This document shows, piece by piece, positions 32,865 through 41,065 of a stretch of 45,360 nt of DNA. The translations under genes were made by a program, and so were the position numbers. The notes below the pieces were generated by a model. That model saw only the letters and a list, made by a program, of their open reading frames with translations. It made no database searches and was not told the origin of the DNA. Position 1 is the first letter of the stretch. Each line of letters starts with the position of its first letter. Source of the stretch: Paenibacillus gorillae (GTDB taxonomy: Bacteria; Bacillota; Bacilli; Paenibacillales; Paenibacillaceae); contig NZ_CBVJ010000144.1 in NCBI RefSeq assembly GCF_000513275.1, positions 1 through 45,360 of the forward strand, read 5' to 3'.

Positions 32865-34469
32865 GTGACGAAATACATTTTTGTAACCGGAGGCGTTGTC
32901 TCTTCTTTGGGTAAAGGGATCACAGCCGCATCGCTGGGGCGTTTGCTGAAGAACAGAGGCTTGAAAGTGACGATCCAAAAATTCGACCCCTATATCAACG
33001 TTGACCCAGGGACGATGAGCCCTTATCAGCACGGTGAAGTCTACGTAACCGACGATGGCGCGGAAACCGACCTTGACCTCGGGCACTACGAGCGTTTTAT
33101 CGACATTAATTTGACGAAGTACAGCAGCGTTACAGCTGGCAAAATCTATTCCAACGTAATCAGCAAAGAGCGCCGCGGCGAATATTTGGGCGGAACGGTG
33201 CAAGTCATCCCTCATATTACGAACGAAATTAAGGAACGCGTCTACCGTGCGGGTAAAGAAGCAGGCTCCGACGTCGTAATTACTGAAATCGGCGGTACGG
33301 TCGGCGATATCGAAAGCTTGCCGTTCATGGAAGCGATTCGTCAGATCAAAAGCGATATTGGACGCGATAACGTGATGTACATTCATGTTACCCTCGTTCC
33401 TTATATTAAAGCAGCTGGCGAAGTGAAAACGAAACCGACTCAGCATAGCGTAAAAGAGCTTCGCAGCATCGGCATTCAGCCTAACGTAATCGTTACGCGT
33501 ACCGAGCATGCGCTTGCTGAAGATTTGAAGCGTAAAATCGCGCAGTTCTGCGACGTTGACGCGAATGCGGTTATCGAATGCCGCGATGCAGCAACGTTGT
33601 ACGACGTTCCGTTGATGCTTCGCGAGCAAGGGCTTGACGAGATTGTGGTCAACCACCTGAAGCTGAACACAAACGAGCCGGATATGTCCGAATGGATAGC
33701 GCTTGTTGATCGTGTGAAATCGCTCCGCCATAAGACGGAAATTGCGATTGTCGGCAAATATGTTGCTCTCCACGACGCTTATTTGAGCATTGTAGAAGCA
33801 CTAAGCCACGCTGGCTTTGACGCGGATTCTGAAGTGAAGCTGCGTTGGGTCAATGCAGAAGAGCTGAATGATCAGAATGTAGGGGACAGACTGCAGGGCG
33901 TTCACGGCATTCTTGTGCCAGGCGGCTTCGGTGATCGCGGCATCGAGGGTAAAGTTTCCGCGATCCGTTATGCGCGCGAGAACCAGGTTCCATTCTTCGG
34001 TATTTGCCTTGGCATGCAGGTAGCGGTTATCGAATATGCCCGCAACGTTGCAGGTCTCGACAACGCCAACAGCTCGGAGATCAACCCTTCGACAACTTAT
34101 CCGGTTATCGACTTGCTCCCGGATCAGAAGGATATCGAAGATATGGGCGGCACGATGCGCCTTGGCCTCTATCCTTGTAAGCTTGTTCCAGGCTCGCTTG
34201 CAGCAGGCGAATATGGCGAGGAGCTCGTCTATGAGCGTCACCGTCACCGGTATGAATTCAACAATGAATACCGCGAGCAGATCGAAGCCGCAGGATTGCG
34301 TATTTCCGGCACATCGCCGGATGGACGTCTTGTTGAGATGGTCGAGATTGCGGATCACCCTTGGTTCCTTGCGGTGCAATTCCATCCGGAATTCACTTCG
34401 CGCCCTAACCGTCCGCAGCGTTTGTTCCGCGGATTTGTCCGTGCGGCGCTGGCTTATTCGGGCCAATAA
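32865..34469 (+). CDS. pyrG: CTP synthase
   Basis: A 534-residue CTP synthase: ATP-dependent amination of UTP to CTP with glutamine. The N-terminal amidoligase domain begins KYIFVTGGVVSSLGKG with its P-loop; the C-terminal class I glutaminase has FGICLGMQ (nucleophile Cys) and FHPEF (His-Glu). The start is GTG 32865, with GGAGGG ten bases upstream; an open frame continues 51 codons upstream through the attenuator but is not part of the protein. It is likely controlled by CTP-dependent attenuation. Confidence 0.97.
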   Translation: MTKYIFVTGGVVSSLGKGITAASLGRLLKNRGLKVTIQKFDPYINVDPGTMSPYQHGEVYVTDDGAETDLDLGHYERFIDINLTKYSSVTAGKIYSNVISKERRGEYLGGTVQVIPHITNEIKERVYRAGKEAGSDVVITEIGGTVGDIESLPFMEAIRQIKSDIGRDNVMYIHVTLVPYIKAAGEVKTKPTQHSVKELRSIGIQPNVIVTRTEHALAEDLKRKIAQFCDVDANAVIECRDAATLYDVPLMLREQGLDEIVVNHLKLNTNEPDMSEWIALVDRVKSLRHKTEIAIVGKYVALHDAYLSIVEALSHAGFDADSEVKLRWVNAEELNDQNVGDRLQGVHGILVPGGFGDRGIEGKVSAIRYARENQVPFFGICLGMQVAVIEYARNVAGLDNANSSEINPSTTYPVIDLLPDQKDIEDMGGTMRLGLYPCKLVPGSLAAGEYGEELVYERHRHRYEFNNEYREQIEAAGLRISGTSPDGRLVEMVEIADHPWFLAVQFHPEFTSRPNRPQRLFRGFVRAALAYSGQ

Positions 34470-34477
34470 TACGGCAT

Positions 34478-34508
34478 AAAATCAGCCGAAAAGATTTTCC
34501 AATTTTTT
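34478..34508 (+). terminator. weak terminator-like hairpin after pyrG
   Basis: A six-base stem AAAATC/GATTTT (34478-34483, 34493-34498) followed by seven T; the stem is AT-rich and short. Confidence 0.4.
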
Positions 34509-34519
34509 TCTAAGCAGCA

Positions 34520-34547
34520 GAAGGATTATAGCCTTTGATTACCGAAT
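34520..34547 (+). promoter_or_regulatory. sigma-H promoter of spo0F
   Basis: GAAGGATTA (34520-34528), 12 bases, ACCGAAT (34541-34547) matches the sigma-H consensus RnAGGAwWW-N11/12-RnnGAAT at every defined position. B. subtilis spo0F is known to have a sigma-H promoter. Confidence 0.78.
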
Positions 34548-34605
34548 ATATTAACGATTATGGAAGAGTTGACCAATTGGTGCTCGGTCGTAGGAGGTAA
34601 TATAT

Positions 34606-35004
34606 TTGGAGAAGAAGAAGGTATTGATCGTAGATGACCAGAACGGGATCCGGGTACTTCTGATGGAAGTATTCAGCAATGAAGGCTACAACACTTTCCA
34701 AGCTTCAAACGGCAAGCTGGCATTGGAAATTGTCAAAGCAGAGAGCCCGGATCTCGTGCTGCTCGATATGAAAATTCCTGGAATGGACGGACTTGAGATT
34801 CTGAAGCATGTCAAGACGATCAACCGGGACATTAAAGTCATTATGATGACGGCATACGGCGAGCTGGACATGATCAAGGAAGCGACCGATCTTGGCGCGC
34901 TGATGCATTTCACAAAGCCGTTTGATATCGACGAGATGCGCATTGCAGTCAATATGCAGCTTCATGGCGGCAACTCCAACAGCCGTTTTGCGATTGGGTC
35001 CTAA
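34606..35004 (+). CDS. spo0F: sporulation phosphorelay response regulator Spo0F
   Basis: A 132-residue single-domain response regulator. It has the paired acidic residues VDDQ, the phosphorylated aspartate in LLDMKIPGMDG (residue 54), the switch threonine in MMTAYGELDMI and the lysine in FTKPFDIDE, with wording very close to B. subtilis Spo0F. There is no output domain: it passes phosphate from sensor kinases to Spo0B and Spo0A. The start is TTG 34606 after AGGAGGT. Its position between pyrG and fba is the B. subtilis order. A terminator overlaps its stop codon. Confidence 0.96.
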   Translation: MEKKKVLIVDDQNGIRVLLMEVFSNEGYNTFQASNGKLALEIVKAESPDLVLLDMKIPGMDGLEILKHVKTINRDIKVIMMTAYGELDMIKEATDLGALMHFTKPFDIDEMRIAVNMQLHGGNSNSRFAIGS

Positions 35005-35020
35005 GCAGGACCCTTTTTTT
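34996..35020 (+). terminator. intrinsic terminator of spo0F
   Basis: GGGTCC-TAAGCA-GGACCC followed by seven T; the loop contains the spo0F stop codon. Confidence 0.9.
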
Positions 35021-35088
35021 ATATCTGGACAGGTGTAACGCTTTCATTGGAAAACGATGGAATACGGGGCGGGGCCTGTCAAAACAGC

Positions 35089-35119
35089 TTTACCATTCCT
35101 TTAATCAATATGGTATAAT
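35089..35119 (+). promoter_or_regulatory. promoter of fba
   Basis: Consensus TATAAT at 35114-35119 with TTTACC at 35089-35094 (19-base spacer, or TTACCA with 18), about 65 bases before fba. Confidence 0.55.
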
Positions 35120-35183
35120 GGCTCAGAATGACAAGTCGGAACGGGCTTGACGATAACAGAAGATATTTTAGGAGGAAAGACAA

Positions 35184-36038
35184 ATGCCATTGGTATCGAT
35201 GAATGAGTTTTTGCCTAAAGCAAAAGCGAACAAGTTTGCAGTCGGTCAGTTCAACATGAACAACCTGGAATTTGCTCAAGCGACTGTTGAAGCAGCTATG
35301 GAGGAGAACTCGCCTTTTATTTACGGAGTCAGCGAAGGCGCTCTGAAATATATGGGCATTGAGTTTACAGTAGCTATGGCTCGTGCCGCAGCAGAAAAAT
35401 CCGGTCTTCCAATCGCGCTTCACCTGGACCACGGCAGCAGCTTCGATGTTGCAATGAAATGTATCCGCGCGGGCTTCTCGTCCGTTATGTTCGACGGATC
35501 GCACTATGGTCTGGAAGAAAACATCAAGCTGACGAAAGAAGTCGTTAAAGCGGCACGCGCAATGGGCGTATCCGTGGAAGGCGAGCTGGGCACTATCGGC
35601 GGCGTTGAAGATGATCTGAGCGTTGATGAGAAAGACGCTACGCTGGCTAATGCAGAAGAAGCGATCCGTTTCTATGAAGAGACTGGCGTTGACTGTCTGG
35701 CTATCGCAGTTGGTACGGCTCACGGTATGTACAAAGGCGAGCCTAAAATTCACTATGATATCATTCAAAAGGTTGCTGACGCAATTCCAGTTCCAGTCGT
35801 ATTGCACGGCGGTTCCGGCGTACCTGACGAAGCAATTCGTTTGTCCATCCAAGCTGGCGTAGGCAAAATCAACGTCAACACGGAAAACCAAGTGGCTTGC
35901 ACGAACGCAATCCGCGAAGTATTGCTGGCTAACAGCGAAGTATTCGATCCGCGCAAATACTTGACGCCTGCCCGTAATGCAATGAAAGCTGTTATCCAAG
36001 AAAAAATCCGCTTGTTCGGAAGCAACAACCAAGCGTAA
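35184..36038 (+). CDS. fbaA: class II fructose-bisphosphate aldolase
   Basis: A 284-residue zinc-dependent aldolase of glycolysis and gluconeogenesis. Catalytic and zinc residues are seen in LHLDHGSSFD (Asp and His), VGTAHGMYKGEP and VLHGGSGVPDE; the NVNTENQ phosphate-binding strand follows. The N-terminus PLVSMNEFLPKAK is typical. AGGAGGAAAG precedes the ATG. Codon use looks biased, as expected for a highly expressed gene. It follows spo0F and precedes murA, as in B. subtilis except for the missing transaldolase-like gene. Confidence 0.96.
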   Translation: MPLVSMNEFLPKAKANKFAVGQFNMNNLEFAQATVEAAMEENSPFIYGVSEGALKYMGIEFTVAMARAAAEKSGLPIALHLDHGSSFDVAMKCIRAGFSSVMFDGSHYGLEENIKLTKEVVKAARAMGVSVEGELGTIGGVEDDLSVDEKDATLANAEEAIRFYEETGVDCLAIAVGTAHGMYKGEPKIHYDIIQKVADAIPVPVVLHGGSGVPDEAIRLSIQAGVGKINVNTENQVACTNAIREVLLANSEVFDPRKYLTPARNAMKAVIQEKIRLFGSNNQA

Positions 36039-36057
36039 TCAACGGAGCACGGGATAC

Positions 36058-36112
36058 GAACCGCCATCTAGCGACGAGCGCGCCGATTGGCGCGCCTCCT
36101 TAACGGCGGTTC
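36058..36112 (+). other. nested stem-loops between fba and murA
   Basis: GAACCGCC (36058-36065) pairs with GGCGGTTC (36105-36112) around GCGCGCC-GATT-GGCGCGC (36078-36095). No T run follows, so it is not an ordinary terminator; it may be an mRNA processing or stabilising element, or the leader of murA. Confidence 0.6.
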
Positions 36113-36155
36113 TTCCTATGTTCCCTTCCAACGAAACGGGAGGATAACAAAGAAG

Positions 36156-37415
36156 ATGGAGAAATTGATGATACGCGGCGGACGTCCGCTGCGGGGCACT
36201 GTTCAGATCAGCGGGGCGAAGAACAGCGCGGTTGCGTTGGTTCCGGCTGCGATATTGGCGGAATCAGAAGTCGTACTTGATAATTTGCCGCACTTAAGTG
36301 ACGTTGCGGTATTAAGTGAAATCTTGCAAGATCTTGGCGCAACAGTGGACAGGCAGGACGATGTTATGCGAATCGATCCCTCCCGTCTTCAAGCAAAGCC
36401 AATGCCGAATGGCAAAGTAAAGCTGCTTCGCGCTTCCTATTATCTAATGGGTGCGATGCTTGGACGCTTCGGTGAAGCGACAATTGGATTGCCCGGCGGA
36501 TGCAATTTCGAGCCGCGGCCAATCGATCAGCATATTAAAGGGTTTGAAGCATTGGGCGCTACGGTGACCAATGAGCATGGATCTATGCATATCTCCGCGA
36601 AAGAACTGCGCGGTGCTAAAATTTATCTGGACGTTGTCAGCGTCGGGGCGACGATTAACATTATGCTTGCGGCCTCGCGGGCCAAAGGCTCTACTATTAT
36701 TGAAAACGCGGCAAAAGAGCCTGAAATTATAGATGTAGCTACACTTCTTAACGCCATGGGCGCGAAAATAAAAGGAGCCGGCACAGAGACGATTCGGATC
36801 GAAGGCGTCGACAGCCTCCACGGCTGCCGTCATTCCATTATTCCGGATCGGATTCAAGCCGGCACGTATATGATTGCCGCTGCTGCTACGCGCGGCGATG
36901 TTCTTATCGATAACGTTATTCCGAAGCATATGGAAGCCATGACGGCTAAGCTTGAAGAGATGGGCGTTATCGTCGAGGAAATGGACGAGTCCATCCGTAT
37001 TATTGGCGGTCCGAAGTACACTCCCGTTGATGTGAAAGCGCTGGTGTACCCGGGCTTTGCTACCGATCTTCAATCGCCGATGACCAGCTTGCTTACACAA
37101 GCTTCTGGCGTGAGTATCCTGACCGATTATGTATACAGCAACCGGTTCAAGCATGTGCCGGAGCTTGCCCGCATGGGTGCAGATATTCGTGTCGAAGGGC
37201 GCTCGGCCATCATTGAAGGCGGTCCGCTTAACGCTGCCAAAGTACGCGCAACCGATCTTCGCGCAGGCGCTGCACTCGTTATTGCAGGATTGACTGTTGC
37301 AGAAGGCGTTACCGAAATTACGGGCGTGGAGTACATTGACCGAGGCTACGACAACCTCGTGGACAATCTCCGCCGTCTGGGCGCCGATGTATGGCGTGAA
37401 ACAGAATCCTCTTAA
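36156..37415 (+). CDS. murA: UDP-N-acetylglucosamine 1-carboxyvinyltransferase
   Basis: A 419-residue EPSP-synthase-fold enzyme catalysing the first committed peptidoglycan step: enolpyruvyl transfer to UDP-GlcNAc. The N-terminus KLMIRGGRPLRGTVQISGAKN and the catalytic cysteine loop PGGCNFEPRPIDQHI are diagnostic; the fosfomycin-targeted Cys is present. Its place between fba and rho corresponds to the second paralogue (murAB/murZ) of B. subtilis. The start is ATG 36156 with GGGAGG 12 bases away, rather long; an upstream in-frame start lies inside the intergenic hairpins and is rejected. Confidence 0.94.
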   Translation: MEKLMIRGGRPLRGTVQISGAKNSAVALVPAAILAESEVVLDNLPHLSDVAVLSEILQDLGATVDRQDDVMRIDPSRLQAKPMPNGKVKLLRASYYLMGAMLGRFGEATIGLPGGCNFEPRPIDQHIKGFEALGATVTNEHGSMHISAKELRGAKIYLDVVSVGATINIMLAASRAKGSTIIENAAKEPEIIDVATLLNAMGAKIKGAGTETIRIEGVDSLHGCRHSIIPDRIQAGTYMIAAAATRGDVLIDNVIPKHMEAMTAKLEEMGVIVEEMDESIRIIGGPKYTPVDVKALVYPGFATDLQSPMTSLLTQASGVSILTDYVYSNRFKHVPELARMGADIRVEGRSAIIEGGPLNAAKVRATDLRAGAALVIAGLTVAEGVTEITGVEYIDRGYDNLVDNLRRLGADVWRETESS

Positions 37416-37419
37416 TCTT

Positions 37420-37458
37420 GAATTCGGTGCCTCCTTGCGAATAGAAGGCACCGAATTC
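37420..37458 (+). terminator. hairpin between murA and rho
   Basis: Perfect 12-base stem GAATTCGGTGCC/GGCACCGAATTC with a 15-base loop but no T run; TATAAT (37463-37468), possibly the rho promoter, follows directly. Confidence 0.5.
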
Positions 37459-37518
37459 GGTATATAATGATAGATCAGCATTCGATAGCGGAAATAAATA
37501 TAACAAAGTGGTGAGAAT

Positions 37519-38886
37519 ATGACGGATCTTCAGATCGCCGATCTGGAAGAGAAGAAGCTGACCGACTTGTACAAGCTTGCAAAGCAGTATCAAATCCCTT
37601 ATTACGGGCAATTGAAAAAGAAAGAATTAATCTTTGCAATTCTTAGAGCGCAAGCGGAAACAAGCGGATTTATGTTTATGGAAGGTATACTCGACGTGTT
37701 ACCGGAAGGCTATGGCTTCCTTCGGCCGATAAACTATTTGCCAAGCAAAGAGGATATTTATATCTCTGCCTCGCAGATTCGCAAATTCGATTTGCGCAAT
37801 GGCGACCTCGTATCAGGCAAATGCCGACTGCCTAAAGAAAAGGAAAAGTATTTTGGATTGCTGCAGGTCAATGCCGTGAATGGAACAGACCCCGCATCAG
37901 CCGCTGAACGATTGCATTTTCCCGCACTCACTCCTCTCTATCCACAGAAAAAAATCGTTATGGAGACGGCTCCCAACAAAATTTCGACGCGAATTATGGA
38001 TTTGCTTGCACCTGTCGGCCTTGGCCAGCGCGGACTTATCGTTGCACCGCCTAAAGCGGGTAAAACGCTGCTGCTGAAGGAGATTGCCAACAGTATTTCG
38101 ACGAATCATCCGGATATTGAGCTTTTTGTGCTGCTCATTGATGAGCGGCCGGAGGAAGTAACCGATATGCAGCGTTCTGTGAAGGGCGAGGTTATCGCGT
38201 CAACATTCGACGAGTTACCGGAAAATCATATCAAAGTAGCGGAGCTTGTGTTGGAGCGGGCACTTCGGCTTGTTGAGCATAAGAAGGACGTTGTCATTCT
38301 GATGGACAGCATTACCCGGCTTGCGCGTGCTTATAACGTTGTTGTGCCTCCATCGGGCAGAACGCTCAGCGGTGGTATCGACCCTGCGGCATTCCATCGT
38401 CCGAAGCGGTTTTTCGGAGCGGCGCGTAACGTAGAGGAAGGCGGAAGCTTGACGATTCTAGCTACGGCGTTGGTCGAGACAGGCTCGCGTATGGATGATA
38501 TTATTTATGAAGAGTTTAAAGGTACAGGCAATATGGAGCTTCATCTCGACCGGAAGCTGGCAGAACGCCGGATTTTTCCTGCGCTCGACATTCGCCGTTC
38601 AGGCACGCGCAGGGAAGAATTGCTGCTTACGAAGGAAGAATTGGAGAAAGTATGGGTTGTGCGCCGCAATATGACCGATACACCCGACTTTGTCGACGGC
38701 TTCTTGAAAAAGCTGGCGGACAGCAAGTCCAACAGCGAGTTCCTGTTGTCGCTCGATACGTCCGAGGAGAAACCACCACAGCAGCCGCGATCCAGTGTGA
38801 AAAGCGGTTCGGTGTCGACATCGTCGACATCGGGTAGACGGCCTGCTCCGCGCTCTAGCTCGACACATTCGACACAGGGCTCGTAA
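37519..38886 (+). CDS. rho: transcription termination factor Rho
   Basis: A 455-residue Rho hexamer subunit. It has the N-terminal Rho_N helices (KKLTDLYKLAKQYQI), an RNA-binding cold-shock-type domain (about 50-120, GYGFLRP), and the motor domain with Walker A APPKAGKTLLLK, Walker B VVILMDSITRLARAYN, the Q-loop PPSGRTLSGGID and the R-loop FGAARNVEEGGS. A tail of about 40 residues rich in Ser, Pro, Thr and Gln follows the fold and is not part of the usual core. In Bacillota Rho limits antisense transcription. AGTGGTGAG precedes the ATG. Confidence 0.96.
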   Translation: MTDLQIADLEEKKLTDLYKLAKQYQIPYYGQLKKKELIFAILRAQAETSGFMFMEGILDVLPEGYGFLRPINYLPSKEDIYISASQIRKFDLRNGDLVSGKCRLPKEKEKYFGLLQVNAVNGTDPASAAERLHFPALTPLYPQKKIVMETAPNKISTRIMDLLAPVGLGQRGLIVAPPKAGKTLLLKEIANSISTNHPDIELFVLLIDERPEEVTDMQRSVKGEVIASTFDELPENHIKVAELVLERALRLVEHKKDVVILMDSITRLARAYNVVVPPSGRTLSGGIDPAAFHRPKRFFGAARNVEEGGSLTILATALVETGSRMDDIIYEEFKGTGNMELHLDRKLAERRIFPALDIRRSGTRREELLLTKEELEKVWVVRRNMTDTPDFVDGFLKKLADSKSNSEFLLSLDTSEEKPPQQPRSSVKSGSVSTSSTSGRRPAPRSSSTHSTQGS

Positions 38887-38909
38887 GCGGATCGAAGGAG
38901 GACATCAAG

Positions 38910-40163
38910 ATGAATTTGGTTTATGCGGATGAGAAAGGGAATGTATTCGATCATCCTGAATATATAGCGCTTGCCCGAAGCGGTGACATGATCGTTGAAC
39001 TGATGGAGGAGGAGCTTATTCCTCTGCCTAGCGGTGCAACGCTCGTCGGCTTGCCGTATACTCGCCCGGCCTGCATGGATCCCGACACGGGTGAGATGAA
39101 GCTGCTGGACGGAAGTGTTCAAGCCGTTGGCGCATTGCTGCCGCAAGGCTTTACCCGCCTTGCACTTCCGGGCTATGTCAAAACCGATAAGAACGAGAAG
39201 TTTCCGTTATTCGGCTATACGGCAGTGGTATGGAAAAACGGCGGGTTTTACGTTGCCGCTGAGCAGAGCGATGACCCTTACAAATGGGATCCGCTCAATT
39301 GCGATCGCCGTGAAGTAAAAAGCCAGGTGGATATGCTGCTGAACAAATATCCGGAAAACCGGCTGTACAAGCATCTTTCCAACTGTGCCCTCGGTTATGA
39401 GTGTCTGACTTCATCCAATACGTTCCTGCAGCGGTGGGAGGGCGGCGTACCGGTGTCCTATTCCTGCAATGCAGGATGCTTCGGATGTATTTCCGAACAG
39501 CCGGATGACAGCGGCTTTGTCGCTCCGCAAACCCGGATGAACTTCAAGCCAAGAGTGGATGAGGTTACGGAAATTATGCTGGAGCATCTTCGCACGCCTG
39601 AATCCATCATTAGCTTCGGACAAGGCTGCGAGGGTGAGCCTTCTACACAAGCGAAGATTATCGTAGAAGCGATGCGCCAGGTGCGCAGCCAGACCTCGCA
39701 TGGTTACATTAATATCAATACCAATGCCGGTCTGACCGATCATATTCGGGCGATTGTCGATGCGGGGCTTGATCTAATGCGCGTCAGTACGATTAGTGCA
39801 TTGGACGATCATTACAATGCTTACTACAAGCCGCGTGCCTATAATCTGGCGAATGTCGAGAAGTCGTTGAAGTATGCGACCGACAAAGGGGTTTATACGT
39901 CGATTAACTATCTGATCTTCCCTGGCGTGACAGACCGCGAGGAAGAGATCGAGGCGATGATCGGCTTTGCTAAACGTACGGGATTAAAGCTCATTCAGAT
40001 GCGTAACCTGAATATTGATCCGGAGAGCTATCTGGAGCTTATACCTCCTGCGCAAGGCGAAATTTACGGAATGAAACAAATGCTGGAGATTTTCCGCGAA
40101 GAGCTGCCGGATGTCGTCATCGGCTCCTATACGCATCTTCCTCCTGCTGCTCTGCGCAGATAG
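38910..40163 (+). CDS. radical SAM protein of unknown function
   Basis: A 417-residue protein with a radical SAM cluster motif CNAGCFGC (Cys-x3-Cys-x2-Cys, about residue 189), followed by FGQGCEGEPS and a long TIM-barrel-like region (ININTNAGL, SINYLIFPGVTDREEE). About 180 residues come before the cluster, with several Cys (ACMDP, NCD, NCALGYEC) that might bind metal or another cluster. There is no SPASM-type pattern I can identify. It starts 23 bases after rho, with AAGGAGG before the ATG, so it is probably co-transcribed with rho. The substrate is unknown; a place between rho and rpmE hints at RNA or ribosome modification, which is speculation. Confidence 0.85.
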   Translation: MNLVYADEKGNVFDHPEYIALARSGDMIVELMEEELIPLPSGATLVGLPYTRPACMDPDTGEMKLLDGSVQAVGALLPQGFTRLALPGYVKTDKNEKFPLFGYTAVVWKNGGFYVAAEQSDDPYKWDPLNCDRREVKSQVDMLLNKYPENRLYKHLSNCALGYECLTSSNTFLQRWEGGVPVSYSCNAGCFGCISEQPDDSGFVAPQTRMNFKPRVDEVTEIMLEHLRTPESIISFGQGCEGEPSTQAKIIVEAMRQVRSQTSHGYININTNAGLTDHIRAIVDAGLDLMRVSTISALDDHYNAYYKPRAYNLANVEKSLKYATDKGVYTSINYLIFPGVTDREEEIEAMIGFAKRTGLKLIQMRNLNIDPESYLELIPPAQGEIYGMKQMLEIFREELPDVVIGSYTHLPPAALRR

Positions 40164-40190
40164 TTGGCGGAATTGGAAATGACAATGGCA

Positions 40191-40219
40191 TTGCAAGGCG
40201 GATAGTGTCATGCTATAAT
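40191..40219 (+). promoter_or_regulatory. promoter of rpmE
   Basis: TTGCAA (40191-40196), 17 bases, consensus TATAAT (40214-40219). Confidence 0.78.
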
Positions 40220-40225
40220 CCGTAT

Positions 40226-40275
40226 GTGTAATTTTAACTCTGGGTCCGCATGTGGCTCAGGGCAGAAAGAGGTGA
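40226..40275 (+). promoter_or_regulatory. candidate L31 leader in the rpmE 5' UTR
   Basis: The roughly 55-base leader contains CTCTGGGTCC and GGCTCAGGG, which can fold locally before the AGAGGTG ribosome binding site, and looks like leaders seen before rpmE in Bacillota. Autoregulation by L31 is inference. Confidence 0.4.
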
Positions 40276-40280
40276 ACGAG

Positions 40281-40478
40281 ATGAAACAAGGTATTCATCC
40301 GACATACCACGTCTCCAATATTACTTGCGCTTGCGGTAACAGCTTCGAAGTAGGTTCGATTAAACAGAACCTGCGCGTTGAGGTTTGCTCCGTGTGTCAC
40401 CCATTCTTCACGGGTAAGCAAAAGTTCTTGGATGCGGGCGGCCGCGTCGATCGTTTCAAAAAGAAATACGGTATTTAA
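40281..40478 (+). CDS. rpmE: 50S ribosomal protein L31
   Basis: A 65-residue L31 of the zinc-binding type: CACG and CSVCHPFFTGKQKFLDAGGRV carry the metal-binding cysteines, so this is the paralogue replaced by YtiA/RpmE2 during zinc shortage in related species. The start is ATG 40281 after AGAGGTG; an open frame continuing upstream lies in the leader. It ends at a terminator whose right arm also serves the next gene. Confidence 0.96.
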   Translation: MKQGIHPTYHVSNITCACGNSFEVGSIKQNLRVEVCSVCHPFFTGKQKFLDAGGRVDRFKKKYGI

Positions 40479-40505
40479 TTATTCCGCTAATTGGCAGAAT
40501 ACAAG

Positions 40506-40546
40506 AACCTCCCGCAGCCATCCTATGGTTGAAGGGAGGTTTTTTA
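40506..40546 (+). terminator. terminator of rpmE doubling as a ribosome binding site
   Basis: AACCTCCC (40506-40513) pairs with GGGAGGTT (40534-40541), inner CCAT/ATGG stem, then six T. GGGAGG is also the Shine-Dalgarno of the TTG start at 40548. Confidence 0.82.
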
Positions 40547-40547
40547 A

Positions 40548-40967
40548 TTGGCGCATAAAGGTTACATTAGCAGCAGCATCAAGCGTACGGTGATTGGAGC
40601 AGCAGCCATTGCGGCTCTAGCCGTATGCCTCAGCGGGTGTGCAAGCAATCCCAGCACCAGACAAGCCAAAACCTATGGCCATGACGGTTATATGGGCTAT
40701 TCCAACAGCAACCCGAACATTCCCAACAATTTCTCCTATTTGAATTATAAATCCGACGGTAAATTTGCCGGCGAGGTACTGACGCAGCTCAAGGGCGAGG
40801 GCGTAAAGAGCAATCAGCTTTATTTTAACGGTGAATATCTTCGTGTCTTATTGCATGTGGATAGCCGTTTGTCAGATGAAGAAGCTGATAAGCTCCGCCA
40901 GAAAGCGCAGAACTTGGTGCAGTACAATATGCCGCGTTACAAGGTGAAGACAGAAGTTGCCCGTTAA
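40548..40967 (+). CDS. putative lipoprotein, possibly sporulation-related
   Basis: A 139-residue lipoprotein with a signal peptide and lipobox LSGC (cysteine about residue 31), an Asn/Ser/Tyr-rich middle and a C-terminal part (residues 75-139) that recalls YhcN/YlaJ-type spore lipoproteins in its HVDSRLSDEEADKLRQKA segment; this family call is weak. The start is TTG 40548; the only ribosome binding site available, GGGAGG, is the right arm of the rpmE terminator, so translation needs read-through transcripts in which the hairpin is open. Confidence 0.65.
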   Translation: MAHKGYISSSIKRTVIGAAAIAALAVCLSGCASNPSTRQAKTYGHDGYMGYSNSNPNIPNNFSYLNYKSDGKFAGEVLTQLKGEGVKSNQLYFNGEYLRVLLHVDSRLSDEEADKLRQKAQNLVQYNMPRYKVKTEVAR

Positions 40968-41029
40968 CAAAAATCAGTAAAGATTGGCATAAGATGCGCA
41001 GTTGATAAAATGGAAATCCGATCCATGAG

Positions 41030-41058
41030 TTGCGCTTTGTTGTCGAATGGGCTATACT
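41030..41058 (+). promoter_or_regulatory. promoter of the SRP RNA gene
   Basis: TTGCGC (41030-41035), 17 bases, TATACT (41053-41058), eight bases before the RNA's 5' end. Confidence 0.72.
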
Positions 41059-41065
41059 TATTTTT

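Noticed and set aside
36087..36155. Upstream start for murA
   Set aside because: It lies within intergenic hairpins and adds residues not found in the MurA family; ATG 36156 begins the conserved N-terminus.
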